In this document: positions 38,195 to 48,217 of the stretch, one piece after another | Layout of the letters: each line of letters begins with the position of its first letter | Numbering within the stretch: position 1 is the first letter of the stretch | Origin: Nilaparvata lugens | Taxonomy: Eukaryota > Arthropoda > Insecta > Hemiptera > Delphacidae | Length of the DNA stretch: 64,000 nucleotides | Assembly (NCBI RefSeq): GCF_014356525.2 | Contig: NC_052517.1 | Location: 2,424,742-2,488,741 of the forward strand | Direction of reading: 5' to 3' | Notes under the pieces: model-generated | What the model was told of the DNA's origin: nothing | The model's database searches: none | The model's input: the letters and a program-made list of their open reading frames with translations, nothing else | Translations under genes and position numbers: made by a program

Positions 38195-41100
38195 AGAAGT
38201 AGTAGAAGAAGAAGAAGAAGAAGAAGAAGAAGAAAGTAGTAGTAGTAGTATGAAAGGCATGGCGTCAATATCCTTGGTGTTGCCTTTCTGTATTATCTCC
38301 TTGCATATGAATCTGTCGAAATAAAAATTGAAAATTAGATCAACACTGGCATAGAGAAACAATAGCGTAAGTAGATATGCCATGGTATAGGGCGTTTATG
38401 TCGCAACTTTTACTGTTATCTCAAGCCGATTACTGCCGATTTTTACTGTTTTGACCGGGTAAGGCTAGCTACACACACATCGATTTTGGTCGTTCGATAA
38501 AAGGTCGTTCGAATTTTTATCGTACGACCAAAACTTGAAGTAGATTACAGACACATCGATTTTATAACGATTTTGATCGTGATCGTGCATTTTTAATGAT
38601 TCGCATCAGCTGTTTGCCATCTTTTTGCTATGTGGTAGTGTATCTCACTATAGAGTAGTACCATAGAGAAACAAAATCGTAAGTAGATATGCCATGGTAT
38701 AGGGCGTTTATGTCGCAACTTTTACTGTTATCTCAAGCAGCTTACTATCGATTGTTGTCTAATTTTACTGTTTTGTTGGGGTGATAGTGTGTGAACGGCA
38801 CAATATGAGAGACTACCAGCGTCATAAAGCTTCACAGGAAAGAACTACGTGGACTATCGGCTTGAGATAACAGTATAAGGTGCGACATAAACGTCCTATA
38901 CCATGGCATATCTACTTACGCTATTGTTTCTCTATGACACTGGTCACCTGGTAACTTGTATGATATTTTGACTGGTGTTTTTCATTCAATTCAACCCTTA
39001 AGGTGGGTTTTCGTTTGTGTATAAATGCCAGTCATAGACCACGACAGGGATAGAATCTCACATTGGGTAGATTTTAATTTGTCTACATAACCTAAAACAT
39101 TATGTTCAATTATGTTTCAATGGGGGATCTTGAGTTTTAAGTTCAAATGGCAATATTTTGATATTATTATAAATGTCTTTATTCTTGAATAATTTGATCA
39201 GCTGTTTTAACACTCTTGAAATTTGAGACAATATGAATGTCAACGATATATTTTTATTGACCGAGCGAAGTGAGGTCTAAGATTCAAGTCGACGGTTTGG
39301 CATTTCTCTTAATGTTTAAATGTTTTTATGTTGCGCATTTACGGCGAAACGCGGTAATAGATTTTCATGAAGTTTGACAGGTATGTTCCTTTTTAAATTG
39401 CGCGTCGACGTATATACAAGGTTTTTGGAAATTTTGCATTTCAAGGATAATATAAAAGGAAAAAGGAGCCTCCTTCATACGCCAATATTAGAGTAAAAAT
39501 CAGACTATAGAATTATTCATCATAAATCAGCTGACAAGTGATTACACAGATGTGTGGAGAAGCCAGTCTATTGCTGTATATAGTTTGCTGTATATATAAG
39601 GTCTATAGTTTCAGTCAGGTACTTGTGGATGAGAATACTACGTGAGCTCCACTGTTCATAGAACTACTAGTAGATAGCTAATCGTTTATAGTCACCAAGG
39701 TTACACAAAAGCCTGTTAAATTTCAATTATGATTAAATGTCATGATAACCAATCAGAAAAGGCTTTTTTGAAACGAAGGCTTCTCTGATTGGTTCTCATG
39801 ACGTTTAATCATAATTGAAATTATTAAACATCCTTTTGTGCAACTGGGCCTAACACATTGACCTAGTTACTAGTTTGAGAAATATACTAAATTATTCATT
39901 CATAAATCAGTGTCATAAGTTTATGAATGGTTGGAATGAAATCTGGGTCAAAATCAGCTGTTGACACCTTTACGTTTCAAATACAGTTTGATAGATTTAC
40001 TACATACCCGTAGATGGATACAGTGATACACCCATAGTGAGGTCCACGTTATAATGGCAGTATTTGATTAACATTGGTGTTGCTATCCTTGTCTATCATT
40101 CCACAAAGCAGATAGCTCTATCCTGTTCTGTATCGAATTATGGTGTTGTGTATCAAGTTGAGATGATACTGTATCATATTGTGGTTGTTCTTGTTCTATA
40201 GTGAGGTCCACGTTATAATGGCAGTGTTTGGTTAACATTGGTGTTGCTATCCTTGTGTATCATTCAACAAACCCGATTGCGCTATCTCTTTCTCGCTTTT
40301 CTCTCTTGCCAGATCGGCTTTTAACAATGTAGAATTAATAATTTATTAACAAAATATTTCATGATTACTTGATGATAAATTATGTACCTAATAATTAATT
40401 ATTATTATTAAATGAAAATCCAAATTAAATGCTTTAATTCACCCCGACTTCTGCTATTGCAAATATTGACAACAGGGTAAACAGCTATTGTGAGGGCCAT
40501 GTTATAATGGCAGTGGAGAAAGATAGAAGGAAAAAGTTGCCAATCCTCCGTCTTGTCAATGCCTTCTATAGACTGTAGCTGATACAGGTTTATTGATGTA
40601 ATATTAACTGTTCATTCTCGTTTAAAATAATCAATTATATTTTTCAATTTTTTCATAATGAATTTTCATAGTTAAGATGAAATATTTTGTTAATCAATTA
40701 TTAATAAAACATTGATAAAAGTCGATCTGGCAACAGAGCAAAGCAGAGATAGCGTTATCCCCTTCGTTGAATGATATAACGTGGACCTCACTATAGCAAT
40801 TAGTGTTCGACAATATGATACAGTATCATCTCAACTTGATACACAACACCATAATTTGATACAAAACAGGACAGAGCTATCTGCTTTGTGGAATGAAAGA
40901 CAAGGATAGCAACACCAATGTTAATCAAATACTTGCTATTATAACGTGGACCTCTATATAGAACAAGAACAACCACAACATGATACAGTATCATCTCAAC
41001 TTGATACACAACACCATAATTAGATACAAAACAGGATAGAGCTATCTGCTTTATGGAATGATAGACAAGCATAGCAATACCATTGCTAATCAAACACTGC

Positions 41101-44100
41101 CATTACAACGTGGACCTCACTATAGGCTATTTGTATGCAGTATACTATATGAATTAATAGACATGACTCTAGAAATTATTATGAATTTATTTATGACTCA
41201 GCAACAACGCCTTAACTGAACTCATAAAATAATCTGTCTGGATGCCTGTATAGTAATTCATTCACTCCAAACTTCTACCATTATTTTTATCTCTTTTCTG
41301 TATAGGTCTACTTGTTATATAAATATGAAGAAAATAAAAATCTCAGTACCCTTTTTTTGAAATATTTTATCACTACATGTTTCGGACATTTATGCCATTT
41401 TCAAGTGATCACTTGAAAATTTTTATTTTCTTTATATTTATGCTACCATTATTTATAATCTAGCAGGTAACCCGTGCTCCGCAAGGGTCCAATTGAAAAC
41501 TTGATGTAATGAAAACCTGAAGAGTTTGAAATAGGCCTATAACCATCCTCGGTAAATTAAGAATCTATATGCAAAATATCAAGTTAATGAGTTGAGTAGT
41601 TGAGACGTGATGATGCGTCATTCGTGAATTTCCTATCCCCTACCTGTATAAGCCAGTTCTTTCCTTCATTATAGATAACATATCAATCGGAAGCATTCAA
41701 CAGTTTAAAGTCAAATTTCAATGTATTTCTCAAAAAACATAAACAAATATAATAATATCATATTATAACATCTAAAAATAATACAAGAAAAATACTATTA
41801 AAATACTCCCAAAACTGCAGTATATTTTTCATGTCCATCTATGTTTAAGGAGTAGCCTACAAGGTAAAACCTGTGCGCAGGCCCAAGTTGCAGAAATATA
41901 TTTATTCAAAGTGATCTCACAGTTTCAGTTGAACGACATAAAATTTGATGAATCATATATTTAGACGTATATAATTTAGAGGTTGAATCATTGAACTTGA
42001 ACGTTTTACAGTAGAAACATAACCTATTTTTTGGACATTTTATTAATTTACTAGCCGTCAGGCTCGCTTCGCTCGCCATATCCGTCTAGCCAGGGGCTCC
42101 GCCCCTGGACCCCCGACTGGATCGTCCAAGAATTAGATTAGCAGGCTCGCTTCGCTCGCCTGCATTTTTATCATGTTAGGACAATCCAGTCGGGGGTCCA
42201 GACTAAACGTCTGGCTAAACGGATATGGCGAGCGAAGCGAGCCTGATGGCTAGTAATATAATATTCCCAGGATTGAAGTAGTAGTGCCCAATCAATTTTT
42301 CCGCGATAAATGCATTTAAATCTTCAACTTGGTGCCAACCTAACAAAGTCAACTCAACTTAATGCCAACCTGACTAAATTATTAATTTAGTTGCCAGTTA
42401 ACAACTGTATCGAAGAGGTACTCTATCTAGATTATAGTTCTATAGTAACATATGATATGGAAATATCAATTATAATTAAGAGATTGGGAGAAGAAGAATA
42501 TACATATATGCTAAAAGACGAACTTTAAACCCTTAAAAACAACCCTTAGAGTTAAAATATTGCCAAAAGATTTCTTAGTGCGCCTCTAAAGGGCCAACTG
42601 AACATACCTACCAAATTTGAACGTTTTTGGTCCGGTAGATTTTTAGTTCTGCGAGTGAGTGAGTGAGTGAGTGAGTCAGTCAGTCAGTAAGTGAGTGAGT
42701 GCCATTTCGCTTTTATATATATATATAGATAGAAGATCAAAATTTGGGAATGGAATAGATTTGGGCCAAGCCTGTTGTTCCTTCCTAATCGATTTATATG
42801 ATTTGTGATTCTGTCCACGAATAAATAAATAAATACTTATAGCTATTGTAGAAAATGGACTGCTTTCAAAAATGCTTATTAAATTAGTGTTGCATTTGGA
42901 AATGAACAGATGCCTTAGGCTTAGGCTCAACTCACACTTAGGCGACTCAGGTGGAGAAGAGACTGGACTCTAGTGGAGAACATGTGTTTTGAAATGGTGA
43001 CGTCGCGGAGACTAGAATCGACTGGTCTGAGTGTCACCATTTGGAAACACATGCTCTCCACTAGAGTCCAGTCTCTTCTCCACCTCAGTCGCCTAAGTGT
43101 GAGTTAAGCCTAACTATCGAGATGGCATGTCAAAGAGACAAATAAAACGAGTGATCTCCTCTTCAATTAAATTCTTTCCCTCAACATCTTTCTCAATACC
43201 CACGCACAAGCCTGGGGTTGATATGAGCAACATCATAAGCCAAAATCCCTTCTTTTTGTTTCTAATTTTGTTGTGAATTGAGTGTGTAATTGAAGAATGT
43301 TGAGTGACACATAACCTAGCTACATTTGGACTGTTGTATAAATTAGAATTGGAACCGTTTTGGGCTTATAAGCCTGTGGTACTTTTCTGTAAGTTTTGTA
43401 ATTCTCAATTTTTAAATAAATCAAATAAATAAATAATAAGAATTCAACCCAATACCCACGCACAAGCCACGCATGTGGGCATCATCATCAGCCAAAAACC
43501 CTTCTTTTTGTTTCTAATAAGAATTCAAGTTCTGAAATGTAGAGAATCCTTCCAATTGATTTCAATAATAATAATAATAATAATAATAATATGTGTTTTA
43601 TTGGTGGTGGGGGGAGTCCCTGACGGAAGTTCCACCTCAATTGATTAATATATCATCTAAGCCGTCAATGGGCCTTACGACTGTCATACTTCAGCTGGGA
43701 CCGACAAGTAACGTGCCCATCCGATAATTTTGTAATTGATCAGTTGTTGCAGATTTGTCCTTATTCCAGTGAGGAATTCTTTTTGCATTATAGAATGCAA
43801 AGATTGACGACTTAGATTATAATTGACAAATCCTTATACCCCTTTCATAGGTGGTCAGTGGGATGAAAAAATGAAATGAAAATGAAAAAAATAGCACGGG
43901 AGTGACCTGTTCAAAAATTTTGGCTATGAGCGGGGGTTTGAACCCGGGATATTTAGGCTCTACTCAAGTACTCTATCCACTAGACCACGGATCAATCCCC
44001 AATAATTGGTTTTTATAATTTATTTATTCACACAAAATCAAATTAATGATAAAATATGAGTAGTCCTATATAACTGCATATATTATTATGGGTTTTGAAC

Positions 44101-45241
44101 CACAGGGAAGCAATTACCGAAAATCTGGTGTGGCGCACTCACACAACTTTCCTTGCCGTTATGAAAATTGATCACCTGACGCTAGTGTTCACGCGCATCT
44201 TAAGTCTACCTTATAAACAAAGATCTGAGCCAGCTGGTGACAGGATAATAACGCTGGAGACATGAGAGGTCTGCTATCTCTTCATAGTGAATCATTTAAT
44301 AGAATCAACAGTTGCCAACAGTTTGCAATTGGATAATCACATTTTCTCGAATTTCGAGCTTATTTTCAATTTCAGGTGGAAATGTTACTGGACATTAATT
44401 GTAGTGATTTTCATGCTCAATCTTTTCCACTCGAAATTTTTTGTTTCAATTGTAACTGAAGCCTGATAATTGGGAATCCAAAATCAAACTTTGCATAGAT
44501 GGGGCGGAGCTCCTGAAATTTTACAGATATGGGACTTGTGGCAGTTGATAGAGCTTATCAATGACTATTTCAGGTATAAATTTAATCAAAATCGTTAGAA
44601 CCGTTTTCGAGAAAATCGCGAAAACCCCTGTTTTTGGCAACATTTTCGCCATTTTAGCTGCCATCTTGAATTGAATTTGATCGAAATTGTTCGTGTCGGA
44701 TCCTTATATTGTAAGAACCTTAACTTTCAAATTTCAAGTCATTCCGTTAATTGGGAGATGAGATATCGTGTACACAGACGCACATACACTCATACAGACC
44801 AATACCCAAAAACCACTTTTTGGACTCAGTGGACCTTGAAACGTATAGAAATTTGGGTAATTTTAATTACCTTAATTTTTTTCGGAAAGCAATACTTTCC
44901 TTACCTATAGTAATAGGGTAATAACAATATCATAAATAGTATTTAGCGGAGTCGGCTTCTCAAGTGGTCACCCATCCAACGGGAGTACCAGGGGCATGAA
45001 TCTTAACTTATCTGAGCGATGAGATATCAGCAAGACCTCAGATCCAACCAACCGCTTCACCAAACTTAAACCCAAGATTGTAAAGTGGGAAAAGACAGCA
45101 ATATTATTCTTTACAACTAGATATTAATTTGTGAATAATAATTTTGGAATAAATTTATACTTACACTGGTGAAAAAAATTGAGCAATCGTTGTAACACTA
45201 GCAACCGTAGCGACTAGATCTTTATAATCTTCCAGAGCCAT
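29747..45241 (-). CDS. SWEET1: SWEET (MtN3/saliva) sugar transporter, six exons
   Basis: Seven-TM facilitative sugar carrier of the SWEET family (Drosophila slv is the named insect relative). Exons on the minus strand: 45165-45241, about 38249-38312, 36957-37080, 35223-35378, 33353-33472 and 29747-29851 (or 30584-30688). Reading in order: MALEDYKDLVATVASVTTIA; a segment with ICKEIIQKGNTKDIDAMPF; LLMLQHGMILNDP and VNVAGFTLNFTYFAIYYLYS; GIIVTVLMLTLIGAPLLQL; the family signature STKGLPFPLIFSGT; and the last TM helix. Phases agree at every junction except the second exon's donor, which is missing (a microsatellite replaces it). Without the roughly seven residues expected there, 214 residues are read; insect family members are about 220-230. 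If the second exon cannot be spliced the gene is broken in this assembly. Confidence 0.9.
30440..30557. promoter_or_regulatory. Second cluster of six TATCGATA sites
   Basis: Duplicate of 29603-29720 with the same six sites, lying just past the proximal copy of the last SWEET exon. If both are real, twelve sites occur within about 950 bp. Confidence 0.55.
30584..30688 (-). CDS. SWEET1: SWEET last exon, proximal copy
   Basis: Nucleotide-identical duplicate of 29747-29851 with intact acceptor and stop. It is nearer to the upstream exon at 33353 and so probably the one used first. Either copy gives the same protein, with nearly identical 3' UTRs. Confidence 0.85.
   Translation of the reverse strand, partial: FQNVVGFILCAIQLSLFAIFPNSSEDEDKKDKKN
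30820..31465. repeat. Family A elements
   Basis: TATAGTGAGGTCCACGTTATAATGG at about 30820 and 31015, and the inverted terminus at about 31440-31465, enclosing AAAGACGACCTGGTAACAG. A low-complexity TTATTTATTTATTTAC piece interrupts it at about 31050. Confidence 0.75.
31467..32524 (-). repeat. Family D repeat, reverse
   Basis: Close relative of 11575-12680, including the internal TTATCCGCCATTTTT repeats and a short (CA)n at about 32355-32382. Confidence 0.75.
32525..33352. other. SWEET intron with repeat fragments
   Basis: 32530-32660 contains the palindromic CCGAGGCCGTAGGCCGAGGAC block, with looser relatives at 57850 and 58320. 32800-33010 is a family J copy that serves as an empty site for the insertion at 5730. 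No exon is seen. Confidence 0.5.
33353..33472 (-). CDS. SWEET1: SWEET exon: TM5-TM6 signature
   Basis: 120 nt, phase 0 both ends, acceptor TTTTTTTAG and donor GTAAAC on the minus strand. Encodes GDIIKRR, STKGLPFPLIFSGTVVTF and LWLLYGIIIKNVFIQ. The LPFPLI segment is the most conserved part of the family's second half. Confidence 0.95.
34527..35200 (-). mobile_element. Family C Helitron-like element carrying an insertion
   Basis: CTAGTAGTTCTGTGAAC at the left (A before it) to GCTCGGTCAA at the right (T after it). Split by the 248-bp element at 34580-34827. Confidence 0.7.
34580..34827. mobile_element. hAT-like MITE with 8-bp target duplication
   Basis: CAAGTACC at 34572-34579 and again at 34828-34835; the uninterrupted family C copies have a single CAAGTACC or AGGTACTTG. 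Ends are imperfect inverted repeats (CAAAGACCTTAAG versus the complement of TTAATGTATTTG, both followed by ATAGAC(T/C)CACA). Eight-base duplications with CA...TG ends are typical of hAT elements. Non-coding. Confidence 0.65.
35223..35378 (-). CDS. SWEET1: SWEET exon: TM4 linker and TM5
   Basis: 156 nt, acceptor TTTTCTAG and donor GTAAGT on the minus strand, phase 0 at both ends. Encodes GKLAKGVALTAILINYAQL, the loop ENEKNVEFR, and the helix FGIIVTVLMLTLIGAPLLQL. Confidence 0.93.
35501..35712. mobile_element. Foldback MITE, about 210 bp
   Basis: TAGTCAAGACGAGACAAGACA and GTTTAGTCACAATACTTCACA on the left are mirrored on the right (TGTGAAGTATTGTGACTAAAC, TGTCTTGTCTTGACTAACT). The outer ends also mirror (TTAGGCTGAGAGTGCACCAG versus CTGGTGTGGGCCTAGCC). 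Confidence 0.8.
35738..36650 (-). repeat. Tandem array of family A sub-units, opposite orientation
   Basis: Five termini GTGAGG(T)CCACGTTATAATGG at about 35742, 35945, 36175, 36340 and 36525, with units of about 165-230 bp. Same unit as 17420-18575. Confidence 0.85.
36957..37080 (-). CDS. SWEET1: SWEET exon: TM2-TM3
   Basis: Minus-strand acceptor TTATCAACAG, donor GTAAGA. One base completes a codon begun in the previous exon, then SLLMLQHGMILNDPAMIPVN and VAGFTLNFTYFAIYYLYSHER. This corresponds to the WLRYGLL...VN segment of other SWEETs, with the usual Trp replaced by Met. Confidence 0.92.
37133..38012 (-). repeat. Family D repeat with (CA)n, reverse
   Basis: CTGGTGTGGCGCACTCACAC to GGAAAGCAATACTTTCCTTACC, (CA)n at about 37795-37883 broken by CACCAC interruptions. 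Confidence 0.8.
38036..38250 (+). repeat. (GAG)n/(GAA)n/(AGT)n microsatellite at the SWEET exon 2 boundary
   Basis: About 200 bp of GGA/GAA/AGT triplets directly abut the recognisable end of the second SWEET exon. On the minus strand there is no GT or GC dinucleotide between that exon and about 38046, so no ordinary splice donor is present. Expansion at the junction or an assembly error would both explain this. Confidence 0.9.
38249..38312 (-). CDS. SWEET1: SWEET exon 2, donor side lost in microsatellite
   Basis: Minus-strand acceptor ATTTCGACAG, then FICKEIIQKGNTKDIDAMPF in frame with exon 1 (phase 2 join making Val). This corresponds to the LVCRKYIQ...GS segment of other SWEETs. After Phe-Ile the sequence becomes Leu/Ser codons from the microsatellite. 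About seven residues before SLLML of the next exon are absent. Confidence 0.8.
38350..38936. mobile_element. Composite family B element, TSD ACACTGG
   Basis: A left B half (38350-38462), about 200 bp of other sequence beginning GCTAGCTACACACACATCG, then a complete B copy (about 38662-38936). ACACTGG at 38343-38349 and 38937-38943 flanks the whole block. Confidence 0.8.
39001..39250 (+). repeat. Family J repeat
   Basis: TTTTCGTTTGTGTATAAATGCC to CAATATGAATGTCAACGATA; uninterrupted relative of 5585-6830. Confidence 0.7.
39257..39670 (+). mobile_element. Family C Helitron-like element
   Basis: TTGACCGAGCGAAGTGAGG preceded by A, and AGAACTACTAG followed by T. No target duplication. It is in the opposite orientation to the SWEET gene whose intron it occupies. 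Confidence 0.72.
39698..39852. mobile_element. Family E foldback MITE
   Basis: ACACAAAAGCCTGTTAAATTTC mirrored at the right by AAACATCCTTTTGTGCAAC; arms include TGATAACCAATCAGAAAAGGC and its complement. Confidence 0.8.
40020..41125. repeat. Family A copies, mixed orientation
   Basis: Plus-oriented termini at about 40028 and 40200; inverted termini at about 40780, 40945 and 41105. The block at 40437-40500 (CACCCCGACTTCTGCTATTGC) is the same repeat as 13516 and 60216. Confidence 0.75.
41463..41690 (-). repeat. Family I repeat, reverse, intact end
   Basis: CTAGCAGGTAACCCGTGCTCC to CTGGCTTATAC complement. It shows the family I structure without the LINE insertion seen at 49411. Confidence 0.75.
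41691..42050. other. SWEET first intron, nothing recognised
   Basis: AT-rich, no exon-like segment and no match to the repeat families above. Confidence 0.5.
42053..42725. mobile_element. Family H element
   Basis: CTAGCCGTCAGGCTCGCTTCG to GAGTGAGTGCCATTTCGCTT; about 95% the same as 22893-23577 by eye, lacking the left arm. Confidence 0.75.
42924..43112. mobile_element. Family F palindromic MITE
   Basis: GGCTCAACTCACACTTAGGCG to CGCCTAAGTGTGAGTTAAGCC; third copy in the window. Confidence 0.85.
43310..43437 (+). mobile_element. LINE-type 3' end with AAATAAAT tail
   Basis: CATTTGGACTGTTGTATAAATT, TTGGGCTTATAAGCCTGTGG, then (AAAT)n. A similar 3' end is at 61190-61300, and a shorter one near 42744-42836. 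Confidence 0.5.
43585..43995 (-). mobile_element. tRNA-derived SINE, reverse
   Basis: Minus strand from 43995: head GTGGTCTAGTGGATAGAG (A box) and CCCGGGTTCAAACCCC (B box, about 43925-43950), body to GTAAGGCCCATTGACGGC and GGTGGAACTTCC, tail at (AAT)n 43565-43590. The plus-strand relative without a head is at 9523. Confidence 0.8.
44124..44926 (-). repeat. Family D repeat, reverse, without long (CA)n
   Basis: CTGGTGTGGCGCACTCACAC to GGAAAGCAATACTTTCC; the CA tract present in other copies is reduced to ACACTCATACAG. Confidence 0.8.
44940..45075 (-). other. 5S rRNA-like degenerate sequence
   Basis: On the minus strand it resembles the 3' half of 5S rRNA. The plus strand reads GGTCACCCATCCAACGGGAG, TACCAGGGGCATGAATCTTA and ATCTGAGCGATGAGATATC, in the order and spacing of the complement of 5S. 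It is too diverged to be a functional gene and may be a 5S-derived SINE. A second degenerate copy is at 46610-46720. Confidence 0.4.
45165..45241 (-). CDS. SWEET1: SWEET first coding exon
   Basis: ATG at 45239-45241 in good context (AAAAATGG), MALEDYKDLVATVASVTTIA then QFFSP; donor GTAAGT at 45159-45164 in phase 2. Beginning of TM1. Confidence 0.88.
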
Positions 45242-46120
45242 TTTTAGTAGGCTAAACTTGTATTTTACAAAAACAACACACAATGAAGCAGAGAAAAATA
45301 TTCAATGACTTCACGGGATATTATCACAGAGTACTGTATTGAAGCTACAAATTGAAGTACCGTATTAGAACTGAGTCTGAATGCTGTAAAGTTTTGAACT
45401 GCTCAATACACCCGGTAATGATAGATTGTATTGTATGCACAAGGATAACCACTTTTCAACAATAAATTGCGACTATTTCAAGGTCGTGAACCAATAAATA
45501 TTACAAGACTTGTAGTGAGTTATTGTAATATATATTTGATGTAATATTGTACGATATTAACAATCAAAACTGATCTAAATCATAAAACTGTTGAATATTT
45601 TTGAGGACTGGAAAAATGATTGTTTCACAAGTAGTAACGTCACTTCAATTCAAAAACCGCTGAAAATGTTGGAATAGATTTACGAAAATAGCTGATAAGG
45701 TTGAATAATTGGAGTATGGTGTCAATTCCGGAGTACTTCCTTATCAGTGATAATAAAAAATGTAAATAAATATAGTAATATTGTTATATAACAGTAACAT
45801 AACCTCTAAATTGACACCGTTTTGAGGTTAGGAAGCATGAGTATCAGAGTAAATTAAAAATTAATGATAAGGCATAGGATTCTAAATTAAATTGCTAATG
45901 ATTAATTATAAATAAATCTTTTCAATATTTTCTGTGACATATTATATAATTTCCCAACTACAACTTTATTATTTATTTGGATATGCACGAAACGAATATT
46001 TCCAATGTTGGTACTCTATGTATATCTTTGACGTCGTCTACAATCCAAACAGCTGATTGACTTCTTGTTTATCTTCTGATGTTTCTGCTTTGAGTTTTTA
46101 GTATTTTTCTATTTCAGTAC
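45242..46120. promoter_or_regulatory. Probable SWEET 5' UTR and promoter region
   Basis: Unique, repeat-free sequence upstream of the SWEET start codon. On the minus strand CAGACTCAGTTCTAATACGG near 45378-45397 contains an arthropod initiator-like TCAGTT about 140 bp upstream of the ATG. No TATA box is clear. A TGACGTC element lies at about 46030. Confidence 0.3.
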
Positions 46121-46609
46121 TCGTGATTTTTATAGTGTTTGTTGTTTTTAAGTGCATGACATTTTTAAATGTGAATGGAGCTAAAAGTGAGTACAAAAGA
46201 TATAATGACAAAATTATTGATTATTATGATCTTGTAACGACATTTTTCACTTGTACTATAGTTTTTTATTGCTTTGCTTTGGTCCCCAAACCCGGGGAAC
46301 TATAACTAATAACTATTTTATTCATTATTTAATCTACCATACGTTAAATTATAATAATTAACCCCTTGAGCGTGTCATTCAATATCAGCCTTCTTACCAA
46401 GATAGATTTCCCATATCTACAAATCATTTCATGACCAATACTCCTTTATTCAAGTAGGTAGTTTTAGTACAGTTCTGAGTATGATGCCCACATGAATTTT
46501 AGGCTTGTGCGTTGGTAATGATATGGATGATGATGTGAAATGAGTGAACCTACTTTAGATGGGTTCCGAACGACCGGCCAGCGATTTTTTAACTCGTAAA
46601 TTGTATTTA

Positions 46610-46720
46610 CAGAAATTCAGTTTTCAAAGTGGCTACCCTTATAACAGGAGTAGCAGGTGTTTGGAGCTTAACTTTGGCATTGAAAACTTATCAGCGCGAT
46701 AAGACACCAATCCCTTTTCC
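46610..46720 (-). other. Second 5S-like degenerate sequence
   Basis: AAGTGGCTACCCTTATAACAGG, GTAGCAGGTGTTTGGAGCTTA and CAGCGCGATAAGACACC follow the same order as 44940-45075, with more changes. Confidence 0.3.
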
Positions 46721-46896
46721 AAGCAATTATACTTTCTTGTTTTTTACATTCTCTCCTAAAATTATAAGATTTTACGGACTTGCAATATAGACAATACTAT
46801 AGTAGACAATACTACTCCATGAGTGAATTTTTCCAGGAGGATATAGTGGATATTCAGTTGCCTTCACCGTGTTTAGCCTTTCTATACAAATATGTT

Positions 46897-47160
46897 TTTC
46901 AACCGAGCGAAGTGAGGTCTAAGATTCAAGTCGACGGTTTTGCATTTCTCTTTATGTTTATATGTTCCGCATTTACAGTGAAACGCGGCAATAGATTTTC
47001 ATGAAATTTGACAGTTATTTTTTTTTAATTTCGCGTCGACGTATACATAAGGTTTTTTGAAATTTTAAGGATAATACAAAAGGAAAAGGAGTCTCCTTCT
47101 AACGCCAATTTACCGCAAAAATCAGACTATAGAATTATTTATTATAAATTAGTTGTCGAG
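46897..47160 (+). mobile_element. Family C fragment
   Basis: ACCGAGCGAAGTGAGGTCTA to ATAAATTAGTTG. It lacks the CTACTAG end and is more diverged (GTGAAACGCGGCAATAG). Confidence 0.65.
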
Positions 47161-47500
47161 TGGATTATTAATTGCATGCGACATTTCATTCAATTGATAA
47201 CTCAATGTAACTTGGTAAAAAATGAGGTGTTGTATGGACTTGATAGCATGCCTCATCGCATGCAATTTTTATGCACTATTGATTCCATGCAATAACGCAT
47301 GCAATATTAATAATCTTTGGACAACATAATCATTTTATCAAAATTCTATTGATATCTCAATGTAACTTGGTAAAAACTTAGGTGTTGTTTGGACTTGATA
47401 GCATGCCTCATCGCATGCAATTTGTATGCACTATTGATTCCATGCAATAACGCATGCAATATTAATAATCTTTAGACAACATAAACATTTTATCAAAATT
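47155..47500 (+). repeat. Two tandem units of about 182 bp rich in GCATGC
   Basis: AACTCAATGTAACTTGGTAAAAA at about 47200 and again (TCTCAATG...) at about 47383; each holds GATAGCATGCCTCATCGCATG and ATAACGCATGCAATATTAATAA. Confidence 0.85.
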
Positions 47501-47552
47501 TTTGGAGAGAAATAGTACATGCTCAGCCTAGTTCTTTCTCCAAATTCATGAT

Positions 47553-47776
47553 TATATAGTGAGGTCCATGTTATAATGACAGTATTTGATCAACTTTGGT
47601 ATTGCTATCCTTGTCTATCAACCGACATAGCCGGTGGTACTATCCTTTTCAAGGTCCACAACGATGACAATTATGTTTTTGACAGTGTAGAAATATAATT
47701 AATTAATGCAGAGAATTGGCATCGCTATTCTTCTATCTTTATCCACTGCCATTATAACGTGGACCACACTATAGTG
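47553..47776. mobile_element. Family A short full-length copy
   Basis: TATAGTGAGGTCCATGTTATAATG to CATTATAACGTGGACCACAC with inverted ends, about 224 bp. Confidence 0.75.
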
Positions 47777-47777
47777 A

Positions 47778-47975
47778 CTATACAATGTATAGTGGTTTTA
47801 TACAATAAATGAAATAATAATAAAATAACATCTCTCGACCTTTCTCTGCTTTGAACTCGGGCTGAACTGTTGCCAGTATGTCTTGTAAAAGATTAGCTTT
47901 TGATGTTAGCATTTCTGATACACCAATCCCAACAGCCTTTATCGTTTTCACACCGATATCTTGCCGACATGACAT
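47778..47975 (-). pseudogene. Unidentified coding-like fragment
   Basis: The minus-strand frame reads MSCRQDIGVKTIKAVGIGVS, MLTSKANLLQDILATVQPEF and KAEKGREM before becoming AT-rich. Its amino-acid composition is more protein-like than its neighbours, but there is no splice donor, no repeat of it elsewhere, and I do not recognise it. It may be a fragment of a transposon or of a processed gene. Confidence 0.2.
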
Positions 47976-48217
47976 TCAGACAGGATATAGGTACTCTGAT
48001 AGATAGTATAAGAGGAGGCAGTGGTTTATAACTGCACAAGGTCTACTGTTCACAGAACTACTAGTATTTTTGACGTGAAAGTGTTGTCAAAAACATATGT
48101 GTGAACTGTGTATTAAGTATATTGACGTGATCTGGCCGGCTAATGGACCTACGAATTAAATATTGAAGATATTCCTTTTTCTAAAATCTATTCTTTATTC
48201 CGAGTACGTTGATTATT

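Noticed and set aside
38024..38383. 119-residue minus-strand frame with poly-Ser/Pro
   Set aside because: Only the central segment is SWEET exon 2; the Ser/Pro part is microsatellite and the N-terminal part is intron and family B sequence.
46123..46305. 60-codon hydrophobic frame near the SWEET promoter region
   Set aside because: No recognisable domain, splice sites or repeat; AT-rich sequence of this length commonly has such frames.
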